Positions 12,181-22,062 of a stretch of 64,000 nucleotides of DNA are shown here, one piece after another; position 1 is the first letter of the stretch, and the number at the start of each line of letters is the position of its first letter. The notes under the pieces are model-generated. The model saw only the letters and a program-made list of their open reading frames with translations. It did not search any database and was not told the DNA's origin. The DNA comes from Persicaria tinctoria. Its lineage: Eukaryota; Streptophyta; Magnoliopsida; Caryophyllales; Polygonaceae. The translations under genes and the position numbers were made by a program. The DNA lies in NCBI GenBank assembly GCA_037127255.1, contig JBANSL010000002.1:3206001-3270000 (forward strand), given 5' to 3'.

Positions 12181-12938
12181 AAAAACATAAATAAATTACA
12201 ATTTAACCTAATATTGTAATTTATTACTAATAATAATTAGGATTGAATATTATATTTTTCATCATCTTTACTTTATAATTTAACATTACAATTTGCTATG
12301 TATATAAAATTACATATTACTATTGCAGCGACATTAATTTTTTTTTTCCAATAATATAACTGTTATTAGGATAATATAACAATTTTAGATTTAGGAACTA
12401 CGTAAATAGTTATTAAAAATACTCCATCTGTTTACTTTTAAATGTCGTTTACTATTTATGTATGGTTTTAAGGATGATAATAATTATATAAAATATCAAT
12501 TTATATATTATAGTAATACTATCGAATAATATTTAGTTATTTGTTAACATGACATAAGTAACTGAATAATATTGTAACATCATTGAATAATTAAGCTATA
12601 CCATCGAATAATCGAGCGATATCATCGAATAGTTATTAGTTAAAAGTTTAGGGCGTTTTCAAAGTGGTAGCCAATTAGAATAATCTATCGATACCACCGC
12701 ATAATCCGTCGATACGATCGAATAATCCAGATATACCATCGAATAATTTCAAGAGAGTGCATCACACACGTCCCCAATTCAGCAAGTGGGCAAGAAAAAA
12801 CGTGGGTCCTACTGATTTTTAATTTTTTTAAAAAAGCTAAATTTGCCTTTTAATCTCAGCCATCAATTTCTTCCAATCAACGGCTTAGATTTGTGTACAT
12901 GATACACGTTAAGGGCTGAGTACACCGGAACCAACTTT

Positions 12939-12970
<32 letters not shown>

Positions 12971-13066
12971 CATATTACTAATATTAATTTTATGTTTTGA
13001 ATTAATCCCATTGTTTTTTTAAAACTACTAAACTTGTAATTTCAGCTAAGGTGATTAGTTAAAAGG
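12181..13066. repeat. AT-rich DNA with a cluster of CGAATAAT repeats
   Basis: There is no gene. Between about 12520 and 12755 the motif ATACCATCGAATAATC or close variants recurs about seven times at irregular spacing. A TA run passes directly into a GA run at about 12940-12971. Otherwise featureless AT-rich sequence. Confidence 0.5.
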
Positions 13067-13074
13067 CCTAGGAT

Positions 13075-14050
13075 TAGGCTTGATACATGAGCCGAGTAGC
13101 TCGGGATGGACTCGGGCTTGGCTCGGAAAAAGCTCGACTCGGGATCGCTCGAATGTATATATGAGCCCAGTTCGAGCCTATTCATGAGCTCGAATCGAGC
13201 TCGAGTAGCTCACCAGCTCAGATTTACTATTATACCCCTAAGGCTTTATATGTTCCAAATCCTTTTCGCTGTCAACCCTCCGCCTCTCCCCGTTCATTTC
13301 CTCTCTCATCTCGCTTAGACGCTTACTCTCTCATCCTCGCTCGCTCGCCGTCTCAATCTCCGTCGCCGCCCCTTATCGTCCTCAAATCTTGCCATTTGGG
13401 CCACCCTCCGCCGCCGCCCCTCGTTGTCCTCAGATTTGGGTCGCCCCTTGTCGTCGCCGTTCTCTCTTGCTCGCTGCCTCCAATCTCACTACCCCTCGTC
13501 GTCCCCAAATCTTGTTCGTCCTCCATCACTCGCAGCGGCTCGATTCCTTGCTCGTCCGGCTCACCTGCGCTTCCTCTCAGCCTCCCTTGCTTCCACTGGC
13601 TGATTTTTGCCCTCTCGTCCTCATATCTGATTTCCTCCTTATAGATTCAATACACTTCAAGTTTTTTTTATTTCTTTAGGTTATTTGATTTCTTATATGT
13701 TTTCAATTTGTATATGCTAAATGCTGAAATTTAGAAAGGTTATTCGACTTATTGTGACTGAAATTGAATGATGAAAATGAAAGTTGGACTGGATTGTGTA
13801 TTGTATGTGTTACTGATTGCCAAAGTATATTATTGAATGAGCTTGAATCAAAACCGAACCTAAATCGAACTAAATTAACTCAAAATTTATAACCGAGCAA
13901 ACGAGCTCGAGTTCGAGCACTCTTCCCAGCTCGCGAGCCGAGCTTGAGCTCCTGTCTAGGCTCGTTTCCATGTGGAGCTCGAGCTCGTTTACAAAAGAGC
14001 CGAGCTTGAACACCCGGTAGTCGAGCTAGTGAGCTCGTATATCACCCCTA
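13075..14050 (+). mobile_element. Non-autonomous hAT-like element (976 bp)
   Basis: It is flanked by CCTAGGAT (13067-13074) and CTTAGGAT (14051-14058), an 8-bp duplication with one mismatch. The termini TAGGCTTGATACATGAGC and, on the other strand, TAGGGGTGATATACGAGC are imperfect inverted repeats. Both subterminal regions are rich in AGCTCG/GAGCTC motifs, typical of hAT transposase-binding arrays. The centre (13260-13660) is a CT- and CCGCCG-rich block unlike its surroundings and could be captured host sequence. No transposase is encoded. Confidence 0.72.
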
Positions 14051-14511
14051 CTTAGGATTAAGGAGAGGTCGACACGTCATCGATAAGGCTTTTGTTTTAA
14101 TAGTTAGTAATAGGTAATCGAAGTATGTTTAAAAAGGTGACAATTTAACAATTTTAGGCATAAAAATATGATAAATTAATCTAAATATGTGTAGTATTTT
14201 TTGTCAAAAAGCATATAATTAAATAACCTTGACCCGGAGCCAAATCCCCTGTCTCCCGTCACTCTCTCCTCCCCCGTCCCCCTCACAAACCCCCAATTAA
14301 AAATAAAAATAAATTAAATTAAAAATTAAATTAAATTAAATACTAAAAGAAAAAAGAAAATAAGAGTAAGGGGACAAACCCCCAAGCTGCTCTTTTTTAC
14401 TTATAAGCATTAAAAAAAAACATGTGATGGATCGATGATAACCCTCCCCTGGGAGCAAGAGAACGCGCCCCGCACGCGCCCCCAAGTTCCTCAGTTCACC
14501 CCTCTATCGAA

Positions 14512-16486
14512 GGACCATGTTTGGCCTACCGGGGTGGTAGTCTACCACCCCTGCCATGTCATCAATTTTTTTTAAAAAGGAAATGAGTCATCATCTGAGA
14601 AAAAAACTGTACTCCGTAATTAATAAAACATCATTACTCATGGTAATTACTAATTACTCTCCCAACTTTACCTTTAAACCCTTAATTAATTATTAACCAT
14701 CCCCCAACTACTTTCCCTGTTTTTACTCTCTTCAAAAAAAAAAGTACAATGTATAATGGATGAGACATTCAAATCGCCAGTAAGAGAATTCACTCAACTC
14801 TCTAATTCCATATTAATGTGATTCTGAATTTGGGGCTGATTTCTTAATGTTGGATAGGCTTCAATGGGTTTTTTTTTGCTGAATCATTCTTACAGATTTT
14901 TTTGGGGGCTTATTCTGGATTTTTATTTTTTTTGCTTAACCAAAGTGCATCAGTGTAAAAAACTGATGAAACCATCAGTGTAAAAAACATCAGTAAGATG
15001 AAACTGATTTCTTAATGTTTAGAATCAGTAAAAAGCATCAGTAAATGGGAAACAACCCTCTCCATTGTAAAAAACATCAGCAAATGGGAAACAACCCTCT
15101 CCAAATGGGAAACAACCCTCCCAAATTGATGAAAAAACATCAGTGTAAAAATTGATGAATGCATATGTAAAACATCAGCAAATGGGAAACAACCCTCTCC
15201 ATTGTAAAAATTCAGCATCCACATCGAATCGAACATCCATTTCAAAACCAAAATTCCCTAGTACAATTCAACATCCATATCAAGACTTAGTTCAATCAGG
15301 TCTGGCAGGACTATTTGGATGACCATGGATTCAATTAGAAACACTTTGGTTTCAATTTTAGAAAATCTGGTAAGCAACCTCAAAATTCAGTATAAACTAA
15401 TCTTTCATTTAACCACTTTTTTACAGCAGTATACAGCAATAATTTAGAGCTGCATAGGAGTTCTGTTTTCAATTTTTTATAGCAGCAATTTTTCCAGTAT
15501 CTAATCTGCAATTTTTTCTGTTTTGAATATTTTACAGATGCAATTTTTTACAGCTGCAATTTTTTCTGTTTTGAATATTTTACAGATGCAATTTTTTACA
15601 GCTGCAATTTTTTACAGCAATAATTTACAGCTGCATAGGACTTCTGTTTTCAATTTTTTATAGCAGCAATTTTTCCAATATCTAATCTGCTATTTTTTTT
15701 TGTTTTGAATATTTTACAGATGCAATTTTTTACAGCAGCAATTTTTTACAGCAATAATTTACAGCAATAATTTTTTACAGCTGCAATTTTTTAAGCAGCA
15801 ATTTTTCCTGTTTTCAATTTTTTAAGCAGCAATTTTTCCTGATGTGAACTTTTTTACATTTGCATTTTGTTTACAGATTAGTTACAAATATGAATTTTAT
15901 TATTTTGATTTTTTTTTTTAGCTGCATTCGATCTGTATGTCCATGGCATTGTGAATTCCGATTTTGTTTTCAATTTTATAGCTGCATTCGATCTGTATGT
16001 CCATGGCATTCGATCTGTTTTCAATTTTTTATAGCAGCAATTTTGTTTACGCCACCGCCACCGCCACCGCCGCTGCTCTCACAAACCCTCGAATCCCAAA
16101 TTCATCACATCCCCTGTGATTGTGAATTCCGATTCTCTACAGTGGGGATCCCTCACCGCCGCTGCTCGAGATAGAGATCGATTGGAGGTCGACTGAATTT
16201 GGAGAAGAAACCGGGAAACAAAGGATGAAGGATGAAGAAGAAACCGAATTCGCAGAGGGATTGATACATGTGGGAGGCAAAGTTTATCTGGTCAGGGAGA
16301 GGCAAAGAGAGAAGAGAGATTAGAAAAAGGATATGATTAGGCGTGCTCCACGTTTTTCCGTGCATATTAAATTTCCTTTTTCTGTAGAAATTTAAAATTT
16401 AAAATATTAAATATGGGCCCCACTCAATGCCAACAAAGATTCCACATCAGGGTGGTAGTCTACCAGGGAGGTATACAAAACATTTT
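14512..16486 (+). mobile_element. Non-autonomous Mutator-like element in the LINE 5' UTR
   Basis: The 11-bp direct repeat CCTCTATCGAA flanks it at 14501-14511 and 16487-16497, the size expected for Mutator-like elements. The termini are imperfect inverted repeats of about 40 bases. The left contains GGGTGGTAGTCTACCACCC (14531-14549); the right contains GGGTGGTAGTCTACCA (16450-16465). The 1975-bp interior has no transposase. It holds tandem repeats (15000-15850), a duplicated 31-base unit near 15921 and 15980, and a CCGCCA/GCCGCC-rich block near 16050-16165 that might be captured sequence. Confidence 0.85.
15010..15850 (+). repeat. Tandem repeats inside the MULE-like element
   Basis: First block, about 15030-15210: repeated units built on AAACATCAGCAAATGGGAAAC followed by AACCCTCTCC. 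Second block, about 15420-15850: many copies of (T)ACAGCTGCAATTTTTT and ACAGCAGCAATTTTT. Such subterminal arrays are common in non-autonomous DNA transposons. They generate spurious open frames on both strands. Confidence 0.7.
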
Positions 16487-16705
16487 CCTCTATCGAACCC
16501 TTTCTCTGGAGAAACCGCCCCAATCCGTCCTCCCAATTCTTTCTCTGGCCTTTTCCCTCTGGATCTGGCCCTTTGTTCTCCAATCTCACCTGAGTCGTGC
16601 ACTTTTGGTGGCAAGGTGTGGCCCGTCTGGCCGGCTGGTTTCGTTGACGTCTTCTCCTTCACCTCTGTCTTCAAATCGGCGGAGCCTATTCTTCGGTTCT
16701 GCCTT

Positions 16706-18892
16706 ATGCCTCTCAATTTCATGCTTAAGCCTTCTGTTTTGAAGGTATCGATGTCTCAATTTGCTGTTTATATCCCAATTAATCTTCTCTCTTCCTCGCT
16801 CCTCTTTCGTCCTTGCTGTCCGGCCTTGCTTGGCCGGTCAGTCGTTGGGTGGGGGGCTGCCAATTTGATTCGGAGGATGTTCAAAACTTCTATGGTGAGG
16901 GATTTCAGAAAAAGGAAGAAGCCCCTTTCTGGGGGGGTTTGGGTCTCGGTGGTTTGCAGTTGTCCGTTCGGTGTTGGGCGGGGCTCCGGGGGTGGCGCTC
17001 CTTGGTCTCTTGGTTGTGTTTGGCTAGTTACTCCATCAACTGGCTTCCCTTGCGTTGGTCTCGCGAGGGTTTTGCTTCCCTTTTTCTCTAGGGAGGCTGA
17101 CAGATTCTCCCACAGGTTTGTGTTTAAACTTATAATATTCCTGCTCTTTTATGGCTTTAATCTTCCGATGGAACCCCCTTTACTGACATGTATTTGTGTT
17201 CACCTGTTGTTTTGGTCTCCAAACAACACCTTCTACTGGCATCTTGAAAAAATCGTGGTTGAGGGATTCTCCTCTCCACGCCTCACCTCCCGAAAGGGCC
17301 ACAACAACTCCCGAAAGGGTATCAACTCCCGAAAGGGCCACAAAAACTCCCGAAAGGGCCACAAAAACTCCCGAAAGGGTAACGACCCAGGTGTCGAAAA
17401 CATGGATGCTGAGGAGGTTATGTTCCCCCATGCTGAAGAACATAGTATGTTGAAAGCTTTATTCACTTGGTGGAATATCAACATTGCTGCTGCCTCTTTA
17501 TCACCGCTGGCTTTGGGGTGTATTGGTCCGTTGCAGACTCCTAAAATCCCTCATGATGTGTATATGGGTCCGAGTGTCTCGGCTTTTCCTAAATTCACTT
17601 TGTACGCAGCTGCTGATGATGCTTGCCTCGGTGTCTTTCCTGTGTCCATTGTGATTTGTATACGGTTGTGCGGATATGTTTGGCCTGACTTTCAGGTGAT
17701 GTCATCTGGCCTCTTTCAATCTCTTGTTACGCTCCTGCACAGGCTTGGCTTATTTGCTGTGTCTACTGTTATGTTTCTCGCTTCCGCTGTTGCTCCTGGC
17801 GTCTCACTCTCGGGTGTTCTTGAGTCTGAGCAGCTGGAGGCTGGGATGTCACCTAAACCTGAAGTAAGTCTGTGTACAAGTAACTTAGGCAAAACCGTCT
17901 CGACATCGCTCGTGCTGAAGGGGATGGAAAACAAACTGTTTTGGTGGAGTTTTCTCAAGGTCTCTGATAAATCATTATGCATATCTTATGTTCCAAATAG
18001 TTGTAATATGGATAAATTACTTTTGATTTGCTCAAAAAACAAAAAACCTTGGCTTGGATTTCTGGCAGCTGTTGCGTTTCTGCTATTGTTTCAATCCAAT
18101 ACTTGTCTACTTATGTTGGTTGGATTTGTTTCTCTCATCTCAACTTTCTGTTGGGACCTTGTGTTGGAATCCATGTCCGGCCCTTTTGGATTTTGTTTGC
18201 CTCAGGGATCTATGTGTTTTAATGCCTTTTGGATGTGGTTTATTAAAACACTTTTTGATCCTTATCTACCTTGCCTTTTGAGTGGCTTCTACTGTCAACT
18301 AACTTGCTTATGGGTCAAGTCTTTAAATCTTACACAGGTGCTATTACCTTGGTGTATCTCATCTGAACTTGCTATTGCCCTTGTACAATATAACACAGAT
18401 CACCTATTGGAGAAACTTCATGCTCGGCTCCCGACTGACAGAAACTCCATTCTTCCCGGGGCTGATCGATCACTTCGCCATCTTTGGCGTCATCACGCGT
18501 GTTGGTATGTTTCTTGCCAATGGCTTAAGTGCAATTTGCAACATAAATCTAAACGATACGTAATTTTAAGCCATAGAAGCTATAGAATCTTTTTTCGACA
18601 TTTAGTCATTAAAATTAATTGTCATAATAGCATGTTAACCATTGTGATCACTACTCTTCAAGCGGTTTGGATTGGGAGCAATATAATACAAAGTGGGCTT
18701 AATAAATTATTGGAAAAACAAATCACTAGTAATGTATATTCCCTTACCAAATCAAAAGAACAATTGCCCTTCGATATCATGTTAGAATTTATCCCCCCCA
18801 GTAAAAATTATCTCCAACTCTATTTTTCGTTACATCTTTTTGGTATGAGGTCCCTTAAATCTTGGCCTCACACCCCTGACGGCTCTATATGA
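16706..18892 (+). CDS. LINE ORF1: long ORF with no recognisable gag or zinc-knuckle domain
   Basis: The frame is open from the MULE junction to 18892. The first in-frame ATG in LINE-derived sequence is at 16706, giving about 728 residues. It ends in TGA overlapping the ATG of ORF2 (ATGA at 18889-18892). The predicted protein is rich in Phe, Leu, Cys and Trp with several hydrophobic stretches. It has a short tandem repeat at 17287-17385 (five SRKG units spaced 6-7 residues). I see no CCHC zinc knuckle and no DUF4283-like region, unlike ORF1 of the LINE at 38.3-48.1 kb. The coding strand is poor in A, which lowers stop frequency, but about 800 codons without a stop is still hard to obtain by chance. 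Function unknown; it may be a degenerate or genuinely different ORF1. Confidence 0.45.
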   Translation: MPLNFMLKPSVLKVSMSQFAVYIPINLLSSSLLFRPCCPALLGRSVVGWGAANLIRRMFKTSMVRDFRKRKKPLSGGVWVSVVCSCPFGVGRGSGGGAPWSLGCVWLVTPSTGFPCVGLARVLLPFFSREADRFSHRFVFKLIIFLLFYGFNLPMEPPLLTCICVHLLFWSPNNTFYWHLEKIVVEGFSSPRLTSRKGHNNSRKGINSRKGHKNSRKGHKNSRKGNDPGVENMDAEEVMFPHAEEHSMLKALFTWWNINIAAASLSPLALGCIGPLQTPKIPHDVYMGPSVSAFPKFTLYAAADDACLGVFPVSIVICIRLCGYVWPDFQVMSSGLFQSLVTLLHRLGLFAVSTVMFLASAVAPGVSLSGVLESEQLEAGMSPKPEVSLCTSNLGKTVSTSLVLKGMENKLFWWSFLKVSDKSLCISYVPNSCNMDKLLLICSKNKKPWLGFLAAVAFLLLFQSNTCLLMLVGFVSLISTFCWDLVLESMSGPFGFCLPQGSMCFNAFWMWFIKTLFDPYLPCLLSGFYCQLTCLWVKSLNLTQVLLPWCISSELAIALVQYNTDHLLEKLHARLPTDRNSILPGADRSLRHLWRHHACWYVSCQWLKCNLQHKSKRYVILSHRSYRIFFRHLVIKINCHNSMLTIVITTLQAVWIGSNIIQSGLNKLLEKQITSNVYSLTKSKEQLPFDIMLEFIPPSKNYLQLYFSLHLFGMRSLKSWPHTPDGSI

Positions 18893-20672
18893 AAATCACA
18901 TATTGGAATTGTAGAGGCATTGGAAAGAACACATTTTGGACCGAAATCGATAGTAAGTGCAAAAGCGAACATATTCAATTAATGGCCTTAGCGGAAACTA
19001 AATCTGAATCCGTTCCTGAAGAAAAATTTTGGAAAACGGCTGGCTTTGATGAGGCTATCTGGTCACCTGCTACCGGTCGTTCGGGTGGTCTCGGTATCCT
19101 TTGGAAGTCCTACCAGTTAACAAATGAAATTATTACGGTAGAAATTCACCTACCCAGAATTATAGGGCTTCGATACGAAAATATTAATGATAGATTCGTG
19201 ACTCTGCTGTTGTTTGTATACGCGCCGCCGTGCCCTCAAGAGAAAGACTTATTTTGGGAAACCTTAACATCCATCGTGAGAGATTCGTCCATTCCTTGCA
19301 TTGTTCTGGGTGACTTGAATGAAATTCTATGTAGTGAAGACAAGTTGGGTGGTGCCAACCTTCGTCCCGCTCGATTCACTAGACTCCTACAATTTAAAAA
19401 TGAATGCGCTCTGCTGGATTTACCTACTTTTGGGAACCCATTCACTTGGAGAAAGAACCCAGATGACGAAAACACCATTCGCGAAAAACTTGATCGTGTG
19501 CTTGTTCATCACCAGATCATTCAGAAATTCCCTAACCTAATCACTCATAACGGAGCCTTCTCATCATCTGACCACTGCCCCATCTCAATATCTCTTGAGT
19601 GTGGCTCGGTTTTTAAAGCGCCTCCGTTCAAGTTTGAAAATGCTTGGCTTCAGCAGAAGGATTTCAGAAACATAGTTAAACAATCTTGGCGAGCAAATTG
19701 TCTGGGCTCGACTATGTATCAACTGATGTTCAAACATAGAATTCTTAAGAAAAAAGCTAAGGAATGGAATAAACGGACCTTCGGAAATATTTTCCGCCAA
19801 TTAAATGAGGTGGAGACTGAACTTCTCAATATTCAAGCTTCGCCTCCGGGAGGTAATATCAGGTTAACTAACAATAGAGAAAAGCTTCTCATTACAAAAA
19901 AGGAAAAACTACTTCTTTACCAAAAAACTTTTTGGAACCAAAGAGCCAAGACAAAACATCTTAAACTTTCTGATTCGAACACAACTTATTTTCATCGAGT
20001 TGCTTCGGGGCGGAGGCATAGGAAACAAATCCGCAATATAACTTCTGCTGAAGGAACCTTGATAATAGGAGAAGAAAATATTATAAATGAAATTAGGAGT
20101 GATTTTGAAAAAAGATTAAAAAAGGAACCGATTGATGATAGACTCCTACAAGAAATGTTAAATCTAATTCATCCTTCAATTACTCCTGACGAAAATAATT
20201 ACCTTATTCGACACCCGTCTAATAAAGAAATTAAGGATGTTGTTTTCAGCCTTGGCAACAACAAATCGCCAGGCTCAGACGGTTTTACAGCCGAATTCTA
20301 TAAGAAATATTGGGACATTATTGGCTTATCTATCGTTAGAGCTGTAAAGAGTTTTTTCCACTCTGGAAAAATTCTAAAACAAATAAACCATACATTCCTA
20401 TCACTACTGCCAAAGCGGGATAACCCTACCAATATCAGTCACTATCGCCCAATCAGTTTATGTTCTACTTTATACAAAATCATTTCAAAGATTTTGACAG
20501 AAAGACTCAAAACAATTATCGGTAAACTAATTCACCCACTACAAGGTGCCTTTGTGTCGGATAGGGCCATCCAAGACAATGTCCTAATAGCGCACGAAAT
20601 CTTTCACTCCTTCAGATCGCGTAAGGGTCGTGAGGGATGGTTGGCAATAAAACTTGACATGGAGAAAGCATA

Positions 20673-22062
20673 TGATGTGCATGTTTTTAGTTATATTTTT
20701 CCATATGTTTTAATGTCAATTTGAGTCATTTTCATAGGTTTTGCATTGGGTTTAGTGTCTTTTGTATAAGTTTTCATATTTCATGAGAAATAGATGTCTT
20801 CACTAGCTTTTGTGTGTTTTACAGATTTTTGGAAGCTGTTTTTGAAGAAATTTTCAAGAGAGAAAAGATGCGGAAGAGAATTTAGAGCGCATAGGAAAAA
20901 GAACGGAAGCAATCGGAGTTATAACGAAGGAGATACGGGCGTTTCTTTAAGTCCGAGATGGACTACCGTCATACCGACCCCATAACGACCTCAGGGGGGT
21001 CGGTACCGAGGCTTGATCTGAAAGTGCGAAGCAAGAAAAGGGCAACAGTGTTCATACCGACCCTAAGGGGGGTCGGTACCGAGGTCACCCGCCTCGGTAT
21101 GAGTCCCAGCGGACCTAATTTACCCGGATTTAATTATTTTTATCACTTTTCCTTAGATAGACTTTAGATAAAATTCATATATTTGTTATTTCCTAATTTA
21201 GTTTATGGGATATTAAGTATAAATAGGATTTTTAGGGTTTGGAGGATCTTCTTCTTCCTCCCACCACTTTTTCAGCACACGTTAGAATTTTCAACACACG
21301 TTTAGAGAGCGTTTGTGAGCGGATTTGATAGCTTTTTGAAGCGATTTCTTCGGCGAAAGTTGGAGAACGTTTTGTGAGGCTTTTGTGACGCTTTGTTGAC
21401 ATTATTCTCAGGTTTTTATGCAATTTAATTTTCTGATTTTTATTTATTTCATGAATTTTGCAATGTCTACCATGTTTATGCGTGAGTAGTCGCCTTTTCT
21501 AGGGTTGGGGTGATCTCAACGATAGTTATGCTTGCAATTTTGCTATGAATTGATGAATTGATTGGTTTTATCTATTTTACGTGCTTAAGAACTCAATGAA
21601 AATTGGGGAAATTCCACTTTGCAATTAAATTGAAAGATTGATTTGTGAATTGGATAGTAATTAGGATTTTGAAACGAAAGTTTGATAACCTAATTAAGAT
21701 TGTTAGTAAAGTTAATTAATTTGTGAAAATAAATTGATTGCTTTGCTAGGGTTGATGCAAGTTGACCTATTTAATAGATAAAAACATGATTTTTACTTGA
21801 TTCATTGCAATGCTTGTGTGATTATCGTTGTGGTGATCCCTATGCCTTAGATCTTTCATATTATTGATTTTCTTCCAAAAATTCAGCAACTTTAAAACCC
21901 AAAAAAATCTCTACATTTGTCATCTCTTCTTGCTATTCTTTTGCTCTTTGGTAACTAAAATTGAGTCACTGACTTTCTCCCTGTGGACGAACTTGACCCT
22001 ACTATACTATAGCGGGGTTTCGATCTTATAAATTTATTTGATTGAGAATAAACCCTTCATCA
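20673..22062 (+). mobile_element. Solo LTR of an LTR retrotransposon (1390 bp)
   Basis: It begins TGATG and ends CATCA, and is flanked by the exact 5-bp repeat GCATA at 20668-20672 and 22063-22067. There are no gag or pol reading frames inside. It contains a TATA box (21218-21225), a hairpin-forming motif ATACCGACCC...GGGTCGGTACCGAGG present twice (20971-21009 and 21055-21084), and a 3' end resembling large Ty3/gypsy LTRs (CCCTGTGGACGAACTTGACC near 21981). A single LTR with its own duplication implies recombination between the two LTRs of a former full element. Orientation (plus) is taken from the TATA box. The Ty3/gypsy assignment is tentative. Confidence 0.85.
21218..21225 (+). promoter_or_regulatory. 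TATA box of the solo LTR
   Basis: TATAAATA lies about 545 bases into the LTR and is followed by a T-rich leader, as expected for the U3/R boundary. If functional it would drive transcription into the 3' half of the host LINE. Confidence 0.5.

Noticed and set aside
13389..13679. Two overlapping proline/serine-rich plus-strand frames
   Set aside because: They lie inside the non-autonomous hAT-like element in a CT/CCG-rich block; two open frames over one low-complexity segment indicate composition rather than a gene.
15012..15251. Minus-strand frame with repeated GRVVSHLE-type units
   Set aside because: It is produced by the tandem repeats of the MULE-like element, not by a protein gene.
16427..16705. 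Using the ATG at 16427 as the start of LINE ORF1
   Set aside because: That ATG belongs to the MULE-like element inserted later; the first in-frame ATG of LINE origin is at 16706.
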